Source: Glycomyces harbinensis | GTDB lineage: Bacteria > Actinomycetota > Actinomycetes > Mycobacteriales > Micromonosporaceae | DNA: 64,000 nt | Direction of reading: 5' to 3' | NCBI RefSeq assembly: GCF_900101745.1 | Contig: NZ_FNAD01000002.1 | Location: forward strand, 310,001 to 374,000 | Shown: positions 21,082 through 30,404 of the stretch, in pieces | Layout: each line of letters starts with the position of its first letter | Position numbering within the stretch: position 1 is the first letter of the stretch | Program-made: the position numbers and the translations under genes | The notes under the pieces: generated by a model | Database searches by the model: none | What the model was told of the DNA's origin: nothing | The model's input: the letters and a program-made list of their open reading frames with translations, nothing else

Positions 21082-22512
21082 TTGAGCAACGCATCTTTCA
21101 TTGTCGTAGCCAACCGCCTCCCCGTCGACGCCGTCGTCGACGACGAGGGAAATCGAACCTGGCGCCGATCCCCTGGCGGCCTCGTCACCGCCCTCGAACC
21201 CGTCCTCCAAGCCAACAAGGGCACGTGGATCGGCTGGGCCGGCATCGCCGGCACCGCTCCCGAGCCGTTCGAGTCCGACGGCATCACGCTGCTGCCGGTC
21301 GAACTCAGCGAGGACGAGGTCCTGCGCTACTACGAGGGGTTCTCGAACGCCTCGCTGTGGCCGCTCTACCACGACGCGGTCGAACCGCGCGTCTTCCGCC
21401 GGTCCTGGTGGAAGTCCTACTACGAGGTCAACGAGCGCTTCGCCGACATATGCGCCCGCGAGGCCGCACCCGGCGCCGTGGTCTGGATCCAGGACTACCA
21501 GCTCCAGCTGGTGCCCGGGATGCTCCGCGAGAGGCGGCCCGACCTGCGGATCGGGTTCTTCCTGCACATCCCGTTCCCGCCGGTGGAGCTGTTCATGCAG
21601 CTGCCGCACCGCATGGAGATCCTCAAGGGCCTCCTGGGCGCCGACCTGGTCGGGTTCCAGCGCCCGCTCGCGGCGCAGAACTTCCTGGCGCTCACCCGGC
21701 ACCTCCTCGGCTACCGGCCGCGGGGCCACTACGTCACCGTCGACGACCGGCTCGTGCGCGCCGACGCGTTCCCCATCTCGATCGACACCGCCCACAACGA
21801 GGAGATCGCCGCGACCGAGCGGGTCCGCCAGCGGGCCAAAGAGATCCGGGCCGAGCTGGGCGAACCCGAGACGATCATCCTCGGCGTCGACCGGCTCGAC
21901 TACACCAAGGGCATCACGCAGCGCCTCAAGGCGTTCCGCGAGCTCCTGGAGGACGGGCGCCTGCGCGTCCCCAACGCCGTGATGGTCCAGGTCGCGACCC
22001 CCAGTCGCGAACGCGTGGAGCAGTACCGGACCCTGCGGGACCGCGTCGAGCGGGAAGTGGGGCGCATCAACGGCGAGTACGGCCAGGTCGGCCTCCCGGC
22101 CGTGCACTACCTGCACCAGTCCTTCGACCGCTACGAGCTGGCCGCGCTGTACCAGGCGGCCGACGTCATGGCCGTCACACCGCTGCGCGACGGCATGAAC
22201 CTCGTCGCCAAGGAGTACGTCGCGAGCCAGATCGACAACCGCGGCGCGCTCGTACTCAGCGAGTTCGCCGGTGCCGCAGGTGATCTGCGGCAGGCTTTCC
22301 TGGTGAATCCGCATGATTTGGCCGATTTGAAAGACGGATTTGTGACAGCGGCGAACGCGACGGCCGACGATAAGATGAAGAGAATGCGCGCGATGAGGCG
22401 GTACTTGCGAAAGCACGACGTGAGTCGCTGGGCTCGCAGCTTCCTCACCGCGCTAGGAGTTCCGGAGCGCAGCGCGGCGTACAATCCGGGCAGCCAGCCC
22501 GCCGCCGACTGA
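21082..22512 (+). CDS. otsA: trehalose-6-phosphate synthase
   Basis: GT20 glycosyltransferase joining UDP- or GDP/ADP-glucose to glucose-6-phosphate. Protein of 476 residues with VANRLPV, the SPGGLVTAL loop, [10 protein letters not shown] (HDYHL in E. coli), [18 protein letters not shown] and [12 protein letters not shown]. The start is TTG: it lies 9 bases behind AAAGGAGG (21066-21072), whereas an upstream in-frame ATG has nothing. It is followed after 65 bases by the phosphatase-GH15 fusion, giving a complete synthesis pair. Confidence 0.93.
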   Translation: MSNASFIVVANRLPVDAVVDDEGNRTWRRSPGGLVTALEPVLQANKGTWIGWAGIAGTAPEPFESDGITLLPVELSEDEVLRYYEGFSNASLWPLYHDAVEPRVFRRSWWKSYYEVNERFADICAREAAPGAVVWIQDYQLQLVPGMLRERRPDLRIGFFLHIPFPPVELFMQLPHRMEILKGLLGADLVGFQRPLAAQNFLALTRHLLGYRPRGHYVTVDDRLVRADAFPISIDTAHNEEIAATERVRQRAKEIRAELGEPETIILGVDRLDYTKGITQRLKAFRELLEDGRLRVPNAVMVQVATPSRERVEQYRTLRDRVEREVGRINGEYGQVGLPAVHYLHQSFDRYELAALYQAADVMAVTPLRDGMNLVAKEYVASQIDNRGALVLSEFAGAAGDLRQAFLVNPHDLADLKDGFVTAANATADDKMKRMRAMRRYLRKHDVSRWARSFLTALGVPERSAAYNPGSQPAAD

Positions 22513-22577
22513 AATGCGGCAGAGGGTCGGCCAGGCACACAGAATCCACAACGACGGTGTTGGAGAGATACGCCACG

Positions 22578-25172
22578 ATGACCGCACCACGCCCTGAGGG
22601 CCCCGCGTCCGGAGACTTCAGTTCCTCAGAGGAACTGCGCTCGGCCCTCACCCTGCTCGCACGCGTTCCGCAACTGCTGATCGCATGCGACTACGACGGC
22701 ACGCTCGCCCCGATCGTCACCGACCCCTCGCAGGCCAAACCGGTTCCCGAATCGGTCTCGGCCCTGCGGACGCTGGCGAACCTGCCGCAGACGAAGGTCG
22801 CGGTCATTTCGGGTCGCGCACTGCGCGACCTGGCGGCACTGTCACGCCTGCCCTCTGAGATCCACCTGGTCGGATCCCACGGATCCGAGTTCGACGTCGG
22901 CTTCACCCGGGCGCTCTCCAGCGAGGACCAGCGACTGCGCGACAAGCTCGTAGCCGAGCTGTCGGCGATCGCCGAACGCTACGAGGGCGCCCGGGTGGAG
23001 CCCAAGCCCGCCGGATGCGCGCTCCACGTCCGGGAGGCCTCCGACGCGGACGCGCTCAAGGCCGTCGACGACGTCCGCGGCGGACCCTCCACTTGGGACG
23101 GCGTGCAGACCACCGAGGGCAAGGCCGTCATCGACCTGTCCGTGGTCGCCACCCACAAGGGCGACGCGCTCGACAAGCTCCGCCACCAGCTGGGCGCCTC
23201 CGCGGTCCTCTTCCTCGGCGACGACGTCACCGACGAGAACGCGTTCGCGCACCTCCACGGCCCCGACGTCGGCGTCCGCATCGGCGCCGGCCCCACCCGC
23301 GCCGCCTACCGCATCGGCGACCCCGAGGACGTCGCCAAGCTCCTCGCGCGCCTGGTCGACACCCGCCGCGCCTGGCTCCAGGGCGAGCAGGCCCAGCTCA
23401 TCGAGCGCCACACCATGCTCGCCGACGGCGCCAACCACGCGCTGCTGACCCCCGACGGCCGCGTCACCTGGATGTGCCACCCCAAGCCCGACTCCGGCTC
23501 CGTCTTCGCCGACCTGCTCGGCGGCGACCACGCCGGCCACTTCACCATCCAGCCGGTCAACGCGGGCATCCCGCTCGGCCAGCGCTACGTCGCCGGCACC
23601 ATGTCCGTCGAGACCCGCTGGTCGGGCCTGTCGGTCACCGACTGGCTCGACTCGACGCCGCGCCGGCGCGGCGACCTCAACGCCACCGTCCTCGTCCGCG
23701 AGATCACCGGCGAGATCCCCGTCAAGATCACCTTCGCGCCCCGGCCGGAGTTCGGGCAGCTGCCCGTCCAGCTCCAGCCCGTCGGCGGCGACGGCCTCAA
23801 GGTCCTCGGCGGCCGCGAGCCCATCAGCCTCCGCTCCCCCGGCGTGGAATGGCACATCGAATACGACGGCCAGCACTCCCTCGCCGTCGCCAACGTCGAC
23901 CTGTCCCAGGCGGGCGGCTCGCTCGTCCTGGAGATGCGCGCCGGCATGGACGACCTCGCCGAATGGGTGCCGCCGGTCAAGGTCAGGCGCCGCACCACCG
24001 AGGCGGGCTGGCGCAACTGGTCCGACTCGCTCAAGCTGCCGCGCGTCGAGAGCGAGGCCGTCTCGCGCTCGGCCCTGACGCTCAAGGCCCTGTGCTACCA
24101 GCCCACGGGCGCGATCCTCGCGGCCGGCACCACCTCGCTCCCCGAAGAGCTCGGCGGCGTCCGCAACTGGGACTACCGCTTCTGCTGGATCCGCGACGCG
24201 GCCATGACCGCGAACGCCCTCGTCGACCTCGGATCGCTCCAGGAGGCCGAGTCCTACTTCGAGTGGGTCTCGGGCATCATCGAGCGCACCGCGGGCCACC
24301 CCGAGCGCCTCGCGCCGCTCTACGACATCGAGGGCCAGGCGCCCTCGCCCGAGGCGATCATCGACACGCTGCCCGGGTACGCCGGGGCGCGCCCGGTGCG
24401 CATCAACAACGCCGCCTCCAACCAGGTCCAGCTCGACGTGTTCGGCCCCGTCGCGATGCTCATCGAAGCGGTCGCCCAGCGCCGCGGGCACCTCTCGGAG
24501 TTCGAGCAGCAGATCATGGGCAGCATGGTCGAGGCCGTCGCCAAGCGCTGGCACGAGCCCGACCACGGCATCTGGGAGGCCCGCCAGGCCCCGCGCCACC
24601 ACGTGTACTCCAAGGTCATGTGCTGGGTCACCGTGGACCGCGCGCTCAAGGTCGCCGAGCAGTTCGGCATGGAGTACGCGCCCGACTGGCCCGAACTGCG
24701 CGACCAGATCGCCCGGAACGTCCTCGAACTGGGCTGGAACGACGAGGTCGGCGCCTACACGGCCGCCTACGGCCACGACGACCTCGACGCCGCCTCGCTG
24801 TGGATCGGGCTGTCGGGCCTGCTGGCCGCCGACGACCCGCGCTACCTCAAGACGGTCCTGCGCATCGAGGCCGGCCTGCGCTCCGGCGCGGCCGTCTACC
24901 GCTACCACCGCGACGACGGCCTGCCCGGCACCGAGGGCGGGTTCATCATCTGCGCCGCCTGGCTCGCCGAGGCGTACCTCCAGGTGGGCCGCCGCACCGA
25001 CGCCGAGGAGCTGTTCGAGCAGATCCTCGCGTGCGCGGGCCCGACCGGGCTGCTGCCCGAGCAGTGGGACCCGATGGCCGAGCGCGGACTGGGCAACCAC
25101 CCGCAGGCGTACTCGCACCTGGGCCTCATCCGGGTCGCGAACCTGCTGAACGGCACGAGCGGACGCATCTGA
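22578..25172 (+). CDS. otsB: trehalose-phosphatase fused to a GH15 glucoamylase/trehalase domain
   Basis: Protein of 864 residues with two enzymes. Residues 1-265: HAD-family trehalose-6-phosphatase with DYDGTLAPI (38-46, catalytic Asp pair), VISGR and GDDVTDENAF. Residues from about 280: GH15 domain with an N-terminal beta-sandwich and an (alpha/alpha)6 barrel, showing RNWDYRFCWIRDA, GIWEARQAPRHHVYSK (candidate acid) and GTEGGFIICAAW (candidate base). Related stand-alone GH15 proteins in mycobacteria are trehalases. The same polypeptide may therefore make and hydrolyse trehalose, or the GH15 half may act on an alpha-glucan. The ATG at 22578 has GGAGAG 10 bases upstream. Confidence 0.9.
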   Translation: MTAPRPEGPASGDFSSSEELRSALTLLARVPQLLIACDYDGTLAPIVTDPSQAKPVPESVSALRTLANLPQTKVAVISGRALRDLAALSRLPSEIHLVGSHGSEFDVGFTRALSSEDQRLRDKLVAELSAIAERYEGARVEPKPAGCALHVREASDADALKAVDDVRGGPSTWDGVQTTEGKAVIDLSVVATHKGDALDKLRHQLGASAVLFLGDDVTDENAFAHLHGPDVGVRIGAGPTRAAYRIGDPEDVAKLLARLVDTRRAWLQGEQAQLIERHTMLADGANHALLTPDGRVTWMCHPKPDSGSVFADLLGGDHAGHFTIQPVNAGIPLGQRYVAGTMSVETRWSGLSVTDWLDSTPRRRGDLNATVLVREITGEIPVKITFAPRPEFGQLPVQLQPVGGDGLKVLGGREPISLRSPGVEWHIEYDGQHSLAVANVDLSQAGGSLVLEMRAGMDDLAEWVPPVKVRRRTTEAGWRNWSDSLKLPRVESEAVSRSALTLKALCYQPTGAILAAGTTSLPEELGGVRNWDYRFCWIRDAAMTANALVDLGSLQEAESYFEWVSGIIERTAGHPERLAPLYDIEGQAPSPEAIIDTLPGYAGARPVRINNAASNQVQLDVFGPVAMLIEAVAQRRGHLSEFEQQIMGSMVEAVAKRWHEPDHGIWEARQAPRHHVYSKVMCWVTVDRALKVAEQFGMEYAPDWPELRDQIARNVLELGWNDEVGAYTAAYGHDDLDAASLWIGLSGLLAADDPRYLKTVLRIEAGLRSGAAVYRYHRDDGLPGTEGGFIICAAWLAEAYLQVGRRTDAEELFEQILACAGPTGLLPEQWDPMAERGLGNHPQAYSHLGLIRVANLLNGTSGRI

Positions 25173-25210
25173 GAGAAGCTCAGGGCGGGGGCTAATCTGT
25201 TCGGGAAGAA

Positions 25211-25246
25211 GTTCCGCACACGGCGACGCTCGCGAGCCGTGCGGGA
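25211..25246 (+). terminator. Imperfect stem-loop between otsB-GH15 and the FN3 kinase
   Basis: GTTCCGCACACGGC (25211-25224) pairs imperfectly with GCCGTGCGGGAAC (25236-25248). It has no U-tract, so it may attenuate rather than stop transcription into the kinase gene. Confidence 0.4.
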
Positions 25247-25275
25247 ACACCGCCTCCTGACAGGATGCCTCCGCC

Positions 25276-27150
25276 TTGAGCTCCCCTTCACCGGCCATCC
25301 CCGGCTACAGCGACCTCGAGATGGTCGCGCACGGGTCGACCGCGTTCGTCTACCGGGCCGTCCAGGACCGGCTCGACCGGACCGTGGCGGTCAAGGTCCT
25401 GCTCGTCGACGACGACATGACCACCGCGGACTCGGTCGAGAAGGAGCTCGAGGCCACCGTCGCCGTCTCGAACCACCCGCACATCGTCTCGATCATCGAC
25501 ACCGGCCACACCGAGACCGGCCAGCCGTACATCGTCATGGAGTACTGCGAGGGCGGGTCCTACTCGGCGATCCTGAAGGCGAACGGCCCGCTCCCGGTGC
25601 CCGACGTCATCGAGGTCGGCGTCAAGATCGGGCAGGCGCTCCAGGCCGCCCACAGCGCCGACATCCTCCACCGGGACGTCAAGCCGCAGAACATCCTCCG
25701 CGGCCAGTACGGGCCGGCGCTGGCGGACTTCGGCATCGCCCGCACCGCCGCGGCGCTGGCGGCGACGGCCGCGATCGACAAGCTGACGCCGCTGCACGCG
25801 TCCCCTGAGGCGCTGCTGCGCCAGGCGCAGACGCCCGCGAGCGACCTGTACAGCCTCGCCTCCACGATGTGGCACCTGCTCGCCGGGTTCGCGCCGTTCG
25901 CGAACCCCGCCGGCGGCACCGACCCGGACACGCACCGGCAGCGGGTGACCTCCGACGAGCCGCCGCCGCGGCTCCCGCGCACGGACGTCCCGGAGTGGCT
26001 GGAGACCCTGCTGGTGCGGTCGCTCTCGCGCGATCCGGCGCGGCGCTCGGCCTCGTGCCAGGAGTTCGCGGACGAGCTCCAGCGGGGCATGTACGGCGGC
26101 GGGGTCGGCAAGGCCCCGGCGCCCCAGGTCATCGGCGACGTCTCCAACGAGGAGACGGTCTACCGGCCCGAGGTCGCCTCGCGCGGCACGCGGGTGCCGC
26201 TGGACCCGTTCGCGCCCGTCCAGCAGGCACCGTACCCGGAGCGGGGCGGGACGCTCGGGTCGACCGTCGGCGGCGGTGTCACCGGCGGCGGCACCGGCGG
26301 GTTCGGCTCGCAGCTGGGCCACGCGGTCGACCCGCGGTACGAGCAGCTCAACGGCGCTCCCCAAGGCGCGCCGCCGGTCTCGGCCGCGCCGTTCTCCGGG
26401 GCGCCGATGTCGGCGGCCCCGTTCTCGGGGGCTCCCCACGGTGCTCTCCAAAACCCCGCAGCCCCGAGCATCACGCCGTTCTCGGGCGCGCCCCAGAGTG
26501 CGGCCCAGAACGTCGCACCGTATTCGGCGCCGCCGCAGGCGCCGGTGAGCATGCAGCCGCCGCCCGCGCCGTGGACGCCGCAGCAGGCCTCGCAGACGGG
26601 TGCGCCGCACTCGGCGCCGCCCGAGCAGCAGGTGTTCGCCCCGCCCGTGATCGGGCGCGACGGCTCCAAGCAGCGGAAGGCCAAGGCGTACAAGGCTCCC
26701 AAGCCGGTTCAGGTGCGGCAGAAGGACGAGCGGAGCCTCAAGTCCTACGTCGTGCTCGGCGTCGTGATCACGGTGGTGCTGGGCTCGGTCATGACCGTGT
26801 GGCTGTGGCTCCTGTCGCCGGACAAGAACGCCGGGGACCTCGACCAGGCGAACACCGAGGGGCAGGGCGCGCCCGTGGACGTGGCGATCGAGAGCTGGAG
26901 CGGCGGCGAGGTGACCCTGACCTGGACCGCGCCGCCCGACAGCGAGGAAGGTCTGCGGTACATCGTGTTCGCCCAGCGCGTCGGCGACGACAAGGGCGAG
27001 GCGCTCAACGAGCAGGGCACGACCGAGACGACTTACTCGACCGTGGGGCTCAGCCCCGACGCGGACTACTGCTTCAATGTCAGCGCACTGTGGAGCATCG
27101 ACCGCGTGCCGATGTCCGAACCGGTGTGCACCGCCGATCTGGCGGATTAG
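25276..27150 (+). CDS. Ser/Thr protein kinase with extracellular fibronectin type III domain
   Basis: Protein of 624 residues. The cytoplasmic kinase domain (1-275) has VAVK (K40), HRDVKPQN (132-139) and DFG (151-153); the glycine loop VAHGSTAFVY has lost its first glycine. A Pro/Ala/Gly linker of about 200 residues contains repeated SAAPFSGAP units. One transmembrane helix follows a Lys-rich stretch (KQRKAKAYKAPK). The last 90 residues form an FN3-like sandwich (VTLTWTAPPDSEE, YIVFAQRVG, ADYCFNVSALW). The start is TTG with AGGA 10 bases upstream. It follows the trehalose genes directly, so it may be read with them; what it senses is unknown. Confidence 0.85.
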   Translation: MSSPSPAIPGYSDLEMVAHGSTAFVYRAVQDRLDRTVAVKVLLVDDDMTTADSVEKELEATVAVSNHPHIVSIIDTGHTETGQPYIVMEYCEGGSYSAILKANGPLPVPDVIEVGVKIGQALQAAHSADILHRDVKPQNILRGQYGPALADFGIARTAAALAATAAIDKLTPLHASPEALLRQAQTPASDLYSLASTMWHLLAGFAPFANPAGGTDPDTHRQRVTSDEPPPRLPRTDVPEWLETLLVRSLSRDPARRSASCQEFADELQRGMYGGGVGKAPAPQVIGDVSNEETVYRPEVASRGTRVPLDPFAPVQQAPYPERGGTLGSTVGGGVTGGGTGGFGSQLGHAVDPRYEQLNGAPQGAPPVSAAPFSGAPMSAAPFSGAPHGALQNPAAPSITPFSGAPQSAAQNVAPYSAPPQAPVSMQPPPAPWTPQQASQTGAPHSAPPEQQVFAPPVIGRDGSKQRKAKAYKAPKPVQVRQKDERSLKSYVVLGVVITVVLGSVMTVWLWLLSPDKNAGDLDQANTEGQGAPVDVAIESWSGGEVTLTWTAPPDSEEGLRYIVFAQRVGDDKGEALNEQGTTETTYSTVGLSPDADYCFNVSALWSIDRVPMSEPVCTADLAD

Positions 27151-27335
27151 CCGAGCGCCCTATCGGGGATCGTCCGATCGGGGGAACCGTTCGCCCCCAG
27201 TGGCGTTATTCGGCGGCGGTCCGCAGTTCCGCGAATAACGCTTTCGAACAAATGATCGATGCAATTCAGGGTGCGAAAGAAAAAGCGCCCCACGCCCTTC
27301 CGGACATGGAGCGCGTGCGTCGCGGGTGCGAAGAC

Positions 27336-27686
27336 CTAGGCGGCGACGGCCTCGGCGGCGAACACGTCCGCCTCGACGAGGGCCTTGAGGGTGGTGTCCC
27401 AACCCTGCTCGGCCGGGAGCTTGGCCGCGAGGCCCTCGATCTCGGCCTTGATCTTCTCGCCGTGTCCGGCGGCGGCGAGGGCCTTGATGGCCTCGGTGAA
27501 CGCCTCGGAGCCGGTGGCCAGGTGCAGGGTCTTGCCGTCGGTCAGGTTGCGCAGGTACACGTGCTTCCCGTTGTTGAGCGGGATCAGGTACTTGAACTCG
27601 CCGAGGACGTTGAGTCCACCCGCCGCGCCGCCCTTTTGCCCGGCCTTGACGGAAGCGCGTGCTGTCTTGGAAGTGTTGGCTGCCAC
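27336..27686 (-). CDS. Small conserved hypothetical protein
   Basis: Protein of 116 residues that I do not recognise. A basic Ala/Gly/Lys-rich N-terminus (about 1-24) precedes a folded part with strands (EFKYLIPLNNGKHVYLRNL) and two acidic Ala-rich helices. The GTG start has GAGGAG 6 bases upstream, and codon use is like that of its neighbours, so it is probably real. It stands alone between convergent and divergent neighbours. Confidence 0.65.
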   Translation of the reverse strand: MAANTSKTARASVKAGQKGGAAGGLNVLGEFKYLIPLNNGKHVYLRNLTDGKTLHLATGSEAFTEAIKALAAAGHGEKIKAEIEGLAAKLPAEQGWDTTLKALVEADVFAAEAVAA

Positions 27687-28080
27687 GCCGGTCTCCTCAC
27701 CATGTCGTGTAAGACGAATCTTCGGCCTGACACAGGCAGAGCAGCCCTATGGGCGGGCACTGCACCTGGGTTGGACCATAAAAGAAAACCGACAGTCCGC
27801 CGGTCATGCGCAAGTGTAGCTCAGGTGCGACCTGCGCCGACTAGCACATACAGCTGGTGTGACGCAACGAATGCTCGAAAAAGTGAGCGCCCGGAGCCGT
27901 TTAAGCCTAGCGCGATGCTTTCGAAGCTGTCAGTATGTAACTGAGCGGAATAGCGCGCCGGGTTCGAGTTCATGCCCCTCTCGACCCGGCCGATACCCGT
28001 TGCGCGACTTCATGTCGTAGCAAAATGACCACAAGGAGTGAGCCAGTACTCAGAAACGCCGATTCCCAAGGAGGTGCGCG
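27687..28080. other. Intergenic region, less GC-rich, with one hairpin
   Basis: About 390 bases between two divergent genes. 27957-27968 pairs with 27980-27990 (11 bp, one bulged base). I see no tRNA fold despite a GGTTCGAG string at 27961, and no ORF with a ribosome site. Confidence 0.55.
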
Positions 28081-28596
28081 ATGCAGACACGCGGCGTGAT
28101 CTACATCCACTCCAGCCCGCTGGCAGTCTGCCCGCACGTCGAGTGGGCGATCGGCCGTGTCCTGGATCGGTCGGCGGCGTCCGCCAAGACCAGCTCCGTG
28201 AAACTGGGTTGGACTCCGCAGGGAGCCGAGGGCGGCACCATGCGCGCCGAGCGCGCGTGGACCGGCTACGCCGGCATGGCCGCCGAGTTCGCGAAGGCGT
28301 TGGCGCAGTGGCCGATGCTGCGTTTCGAGGTCACCGAGGACCCGAGTGCGGGCGTCGACGGCGAGCGGATCATGCACGTCCCCGGGCGCGGTGTCTACCG
28401 CGCGGTGACGAGCGCCGGCGGCGACATCATGATCGCCGAGGACCGCATCCGGGCCCTGCTGGCGACCACGACCAGCGCCGAGGCGCTGCGCGGAGGGCTG
28501 GACCAGCTGCTGGGCCTCGAATGGGACCGCGAGCTGAAGCCCTACCGGCAGGCCACCGGCGGCACTGAGCAGTCCTGGCTCTCCCAGGTCGGCTGA
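28081..28596 (+). CDS. DUF3145 family protein
   Basis: Conserved actinobacterial protein of 171 residues with no known function. GVIYIHSSP and CPHVEWA at the N-terminus, the KLGWTPQ and GYAGMAAEFA segments and ALRGGLDQLLGLEWD near the C-terminus match the DUF3145 pattern. The ATG has a perfect AAGGAGG (28068-28074) 6 bases upstream, suggesting high expression. It is monocistronic; a bidirectional terminator lies downstream. Confidence 0.78.
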   Translation: MQTRGVIYIHSSPLAVCPHVEWAIGRVLDRSAASAKTSSVKLGWTPQGAEGGTMRAERAWTGYAGMAAEFAKALAQWPMLRFEVTEDPSAGVDGERIMHVPGRGVYRAVTSAGGDIMIAEDRIRALLATTTSAEALRGGLDQLLGLEWDRELKPYRQATGGTEQSWLSQVG

Positions 28597-28627
28597 GACC
28601 CTGTCGTACCCGCCGGACATGATTGAT

Positions 28628-28677
28628 CCGGGGGCCCGCCGAACCGACACGCCCGGGCCCGGGGGCCGGCCGAACCG
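28628..28677. repeat. Two 19-base direct repeats
   Basis: 28628-28646 and 28659-28677 differ at one of 19 positions, 31 bases apart, between the DUF3145 stop and its terminator. Confidence 0.6.
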
Positions 28678-28693
28678 CCGCCGCCGGGAACGG

Positions 28694-28730
28694 GGAACGC
28701 CCGCAACGCGACTCGTGTTGCGGGCGTTCC
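28694..28730. terminator. Bidirectional terminator between DUF3145 and the DsbA-like gene
   Basis: A perfect 14-bp stem (28694-28707 with 28717-28730) with a 9-base loop, followed by GTTTCC. Confidence 0.8.
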
Positions 28731-28741
28731 GTTTCCTCCGC

Positions 28742-29389
28742 CTACAGGTCGAAGGTCAGGTTGTCGAAGTTCGGGCCGTCGGTGCGCGAGCGCTTGAGCT
28801 CGTAGAAGCCCGGCGTGGTGGTCACGGCGTAGACGCCGTCCCACAGTTTCGCGGCGGCCTCGCCCTGCGGCGCGGGCGTCACGACGGGGCCGAAGAGGCC
28901 GACCTGCACGCCCTCGTCGTTCTCGACGGCGACGACCGGGGTGCCGACGTCGGTGCCGACGAGGCCGATGCCCCGCTGGTGCGAGGCCCTGAGCGCCTCG
29001 TCCCACTTGTCGGTGGAAGCGGCCGCGGCGAGTTCGGCGGGGAGACCGACGGCTTCGAGCGCGGACGGGATGTAGACGTCCGCGTCCTTCTCGCCGCGGA
29101 GGTGGATGCGGTTCCCCAGGGCGGTGTAGATCCGCCCGAGGGTCTCGTTGTCGTACTGCTCGGCGACGGCGGTCGCCACGCGGACGGCCGGGAGCGTCTT
29201 CGGCATGAAGTCGCGGTACCACTCGTCGAGTTCGTCGAGTTTGGGTTCGTTGAGGACGAAGAGGCTCATGACGTTCCAGCGGACGTCCAGGTCGCGGTGC
29301 TTCGACGCCTCGATGATCCAGCGGGAGGTCATCCACGCCCACGGGCACGCGGGGTCGAACCAGAAGTCAACGGTCTTGCGTTCGGTCAT
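28742..29389 (-). CDS. DsbA-family oxidoreductase, Rv2466c-like (mycothiol-dependent nitroreductase family)
   Basis: Thioredoxin-fold protein of 215 residues. The N-terminal active site reads FDPACPWAW; M. tuberculosis Rv2466c has, as I recall, a CPWC-type site, so here the second cysteine is replaced by alanine and the enzyme would work through a single cysteine, probably with mycothiol. The helical insert and the cis-Pro loop (VGTPVVAV) fit the DsbA fold. It diverges from the AraC regulator across 80-116 bases. Confidence 0.82.
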   Translation of the reverse strand: MTERKTVDFWFDPACPWAWMTSRWIIEASKHRDLDVRWNVMSLFVLNEPKLDELDEWYRDFMPKTLPAVRVATAVAEQYDNETLGRIYTALGNRIHLRGEKDADVYIPSALEAVGLPAELAAAASTDKWDEALRASHQRGIGLVGTDVGTPVVAVENDEGVQVGLFGPVVTPAPQGEAAAKLWDGVYAVTTTPGFYELKRSRTDGPNFDNLTFDL

Positions 29390-29469
29390 GTCGACTAGGG
29401 TACGTCGCGTTCGTGACGATGATCCGCATCGCCGATCTCGATCCTCAAACCACCTGATAACGGATAAAC

Positions 29470-30381
29470 TTGCTGCTGATGCTGGTGAATACGCGACAAG
29501 ATGACATGACGGGCCGCTTGTTCGAGCCCGCCGCCGAGCCGGCGCCGTTCGCGGGCCGGGGCCCGGCCCCCTCGGTCGAGATCCTGACGCTCTCGCGGCT
29601 GCGCGCGAGCGCGGCGAGCGAGCTGGCGCGGCCGTTCCGTCCCGACCGGCACTGCCTGGTGACGTTGACGTCCGGGGCGCTGCGGCACTCGGTGGACTTC
29701 AAGGAGCACCACATGGGTCCGGGCCAGTGGCTGTGGGCGCGGCCGGGGCAGGTGCAGCGGTGGGGCGCGCTCGACCGCGCCGAGGGCACCGTCGTCCGCT
29801 TCGCGACGGGCTTCCTCGACCCGGACACGGCGATCGGGGTGTGCGCCGACGATCCGCACGCGCCGGTGCTGCGCGTGCCCGCGAGCGAGGACCACGCGCT
29901 GCTGCGGGCGGCGACCACGCAGTTGCAGTGGGAGCACTCGGCGGACCGGCTGGCGGCGGAGACGCGGCAGCAGGTGCTGCGGCATCTGCTCGCGGTGCTG
30001 GTGCTGCGGGTGGCGGGCCTGCCGGGCGCGGTGGCCGGGCCGGAGCCGAGCGAGGTGTACCTGGCGTTCCGGGACGCGGTGGAGCGCGACTTCGCGAACA
30101 CGAGGCGGCTCGCGGACTACGCGGCGGCGCTCGCGTACTCCCCCAGGACGCTGTCGCGGGCGACGCTCGCGACGGCGGGGATTCCGGCGAAGGAGTTCAT
30201 CGACAAGCGGGTCGTGTTGGAGGCCAAGCGGATGCTGGCGTGCTCGGCGATGCCGGCGGCGAGGATCGGGCAGCGCCTGGGGTTCTCGAGCGCCACGAAC
30301 TTCAACAAGTTCTTCGCCCAGCGCACCGGCATGACGCCGATCGCCTTCCGCAGCGAAGCGGCCGCACTGAGCGCCGACTGA
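29470..30381 (+). CDS. AraC-family transcriptional regulator
   Basis: Protein of up to 303 residues. The N-terminal part looks like an AraC cupin sensor (LVTLTSGALRHSVDF, GPGQWLWARPGQVQRW). The C-terminal 100 residues carry two helix-turn-helix units (LADYAAALAYSPRTLSRAT and IGQRLGFSSATNFNKFF), the second with the typical FK/FxxRxGxTPxxFR end. The start is unclear: TTG 29470, ATG 29479 and ATG 29506 are in frame and none has a clear ribosome site. It diverges from the DsbA-like gene, a possible target. Confidence 0.85.
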   Translation: MLLMLVNTRQDDMTGRLFEPAAEPAPFAGRGPAPSVEILTLSRLRASAASELARPFRPDRHCLVTLTSGALRHSVDFKEHHMGPGQWLWARPGQVQRWGALDRAEGTVVRFATGFLDPDTAIGVCADDPHAPVLRVPASEDHALLRAATTQLQWEHSADRLAAETRQQVLRHLLAVLVLRVAGLPGAVAGPEPSEVYLAFRDAVERDFANTRRLADYAAALAYSPRTLSRATLATAGIPAKEFIDKRVVLEAKRMLACSAMPAARIGQRLGFSSATNFNKFFAQRTGMTPIAFRSEAAALSAD

Positions 30382-30404
30382 GGCCACCGGGGGCGCCGAG
30401 AAGC

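Noticed and set aside
27950-28020. Possible tRNA because of GGTTCGAG and a GC hairpin
   Set aside because: No acceptor stem, anticodon arm or D arm can be drawn around it; the hairpin is a single 11-bp stem.
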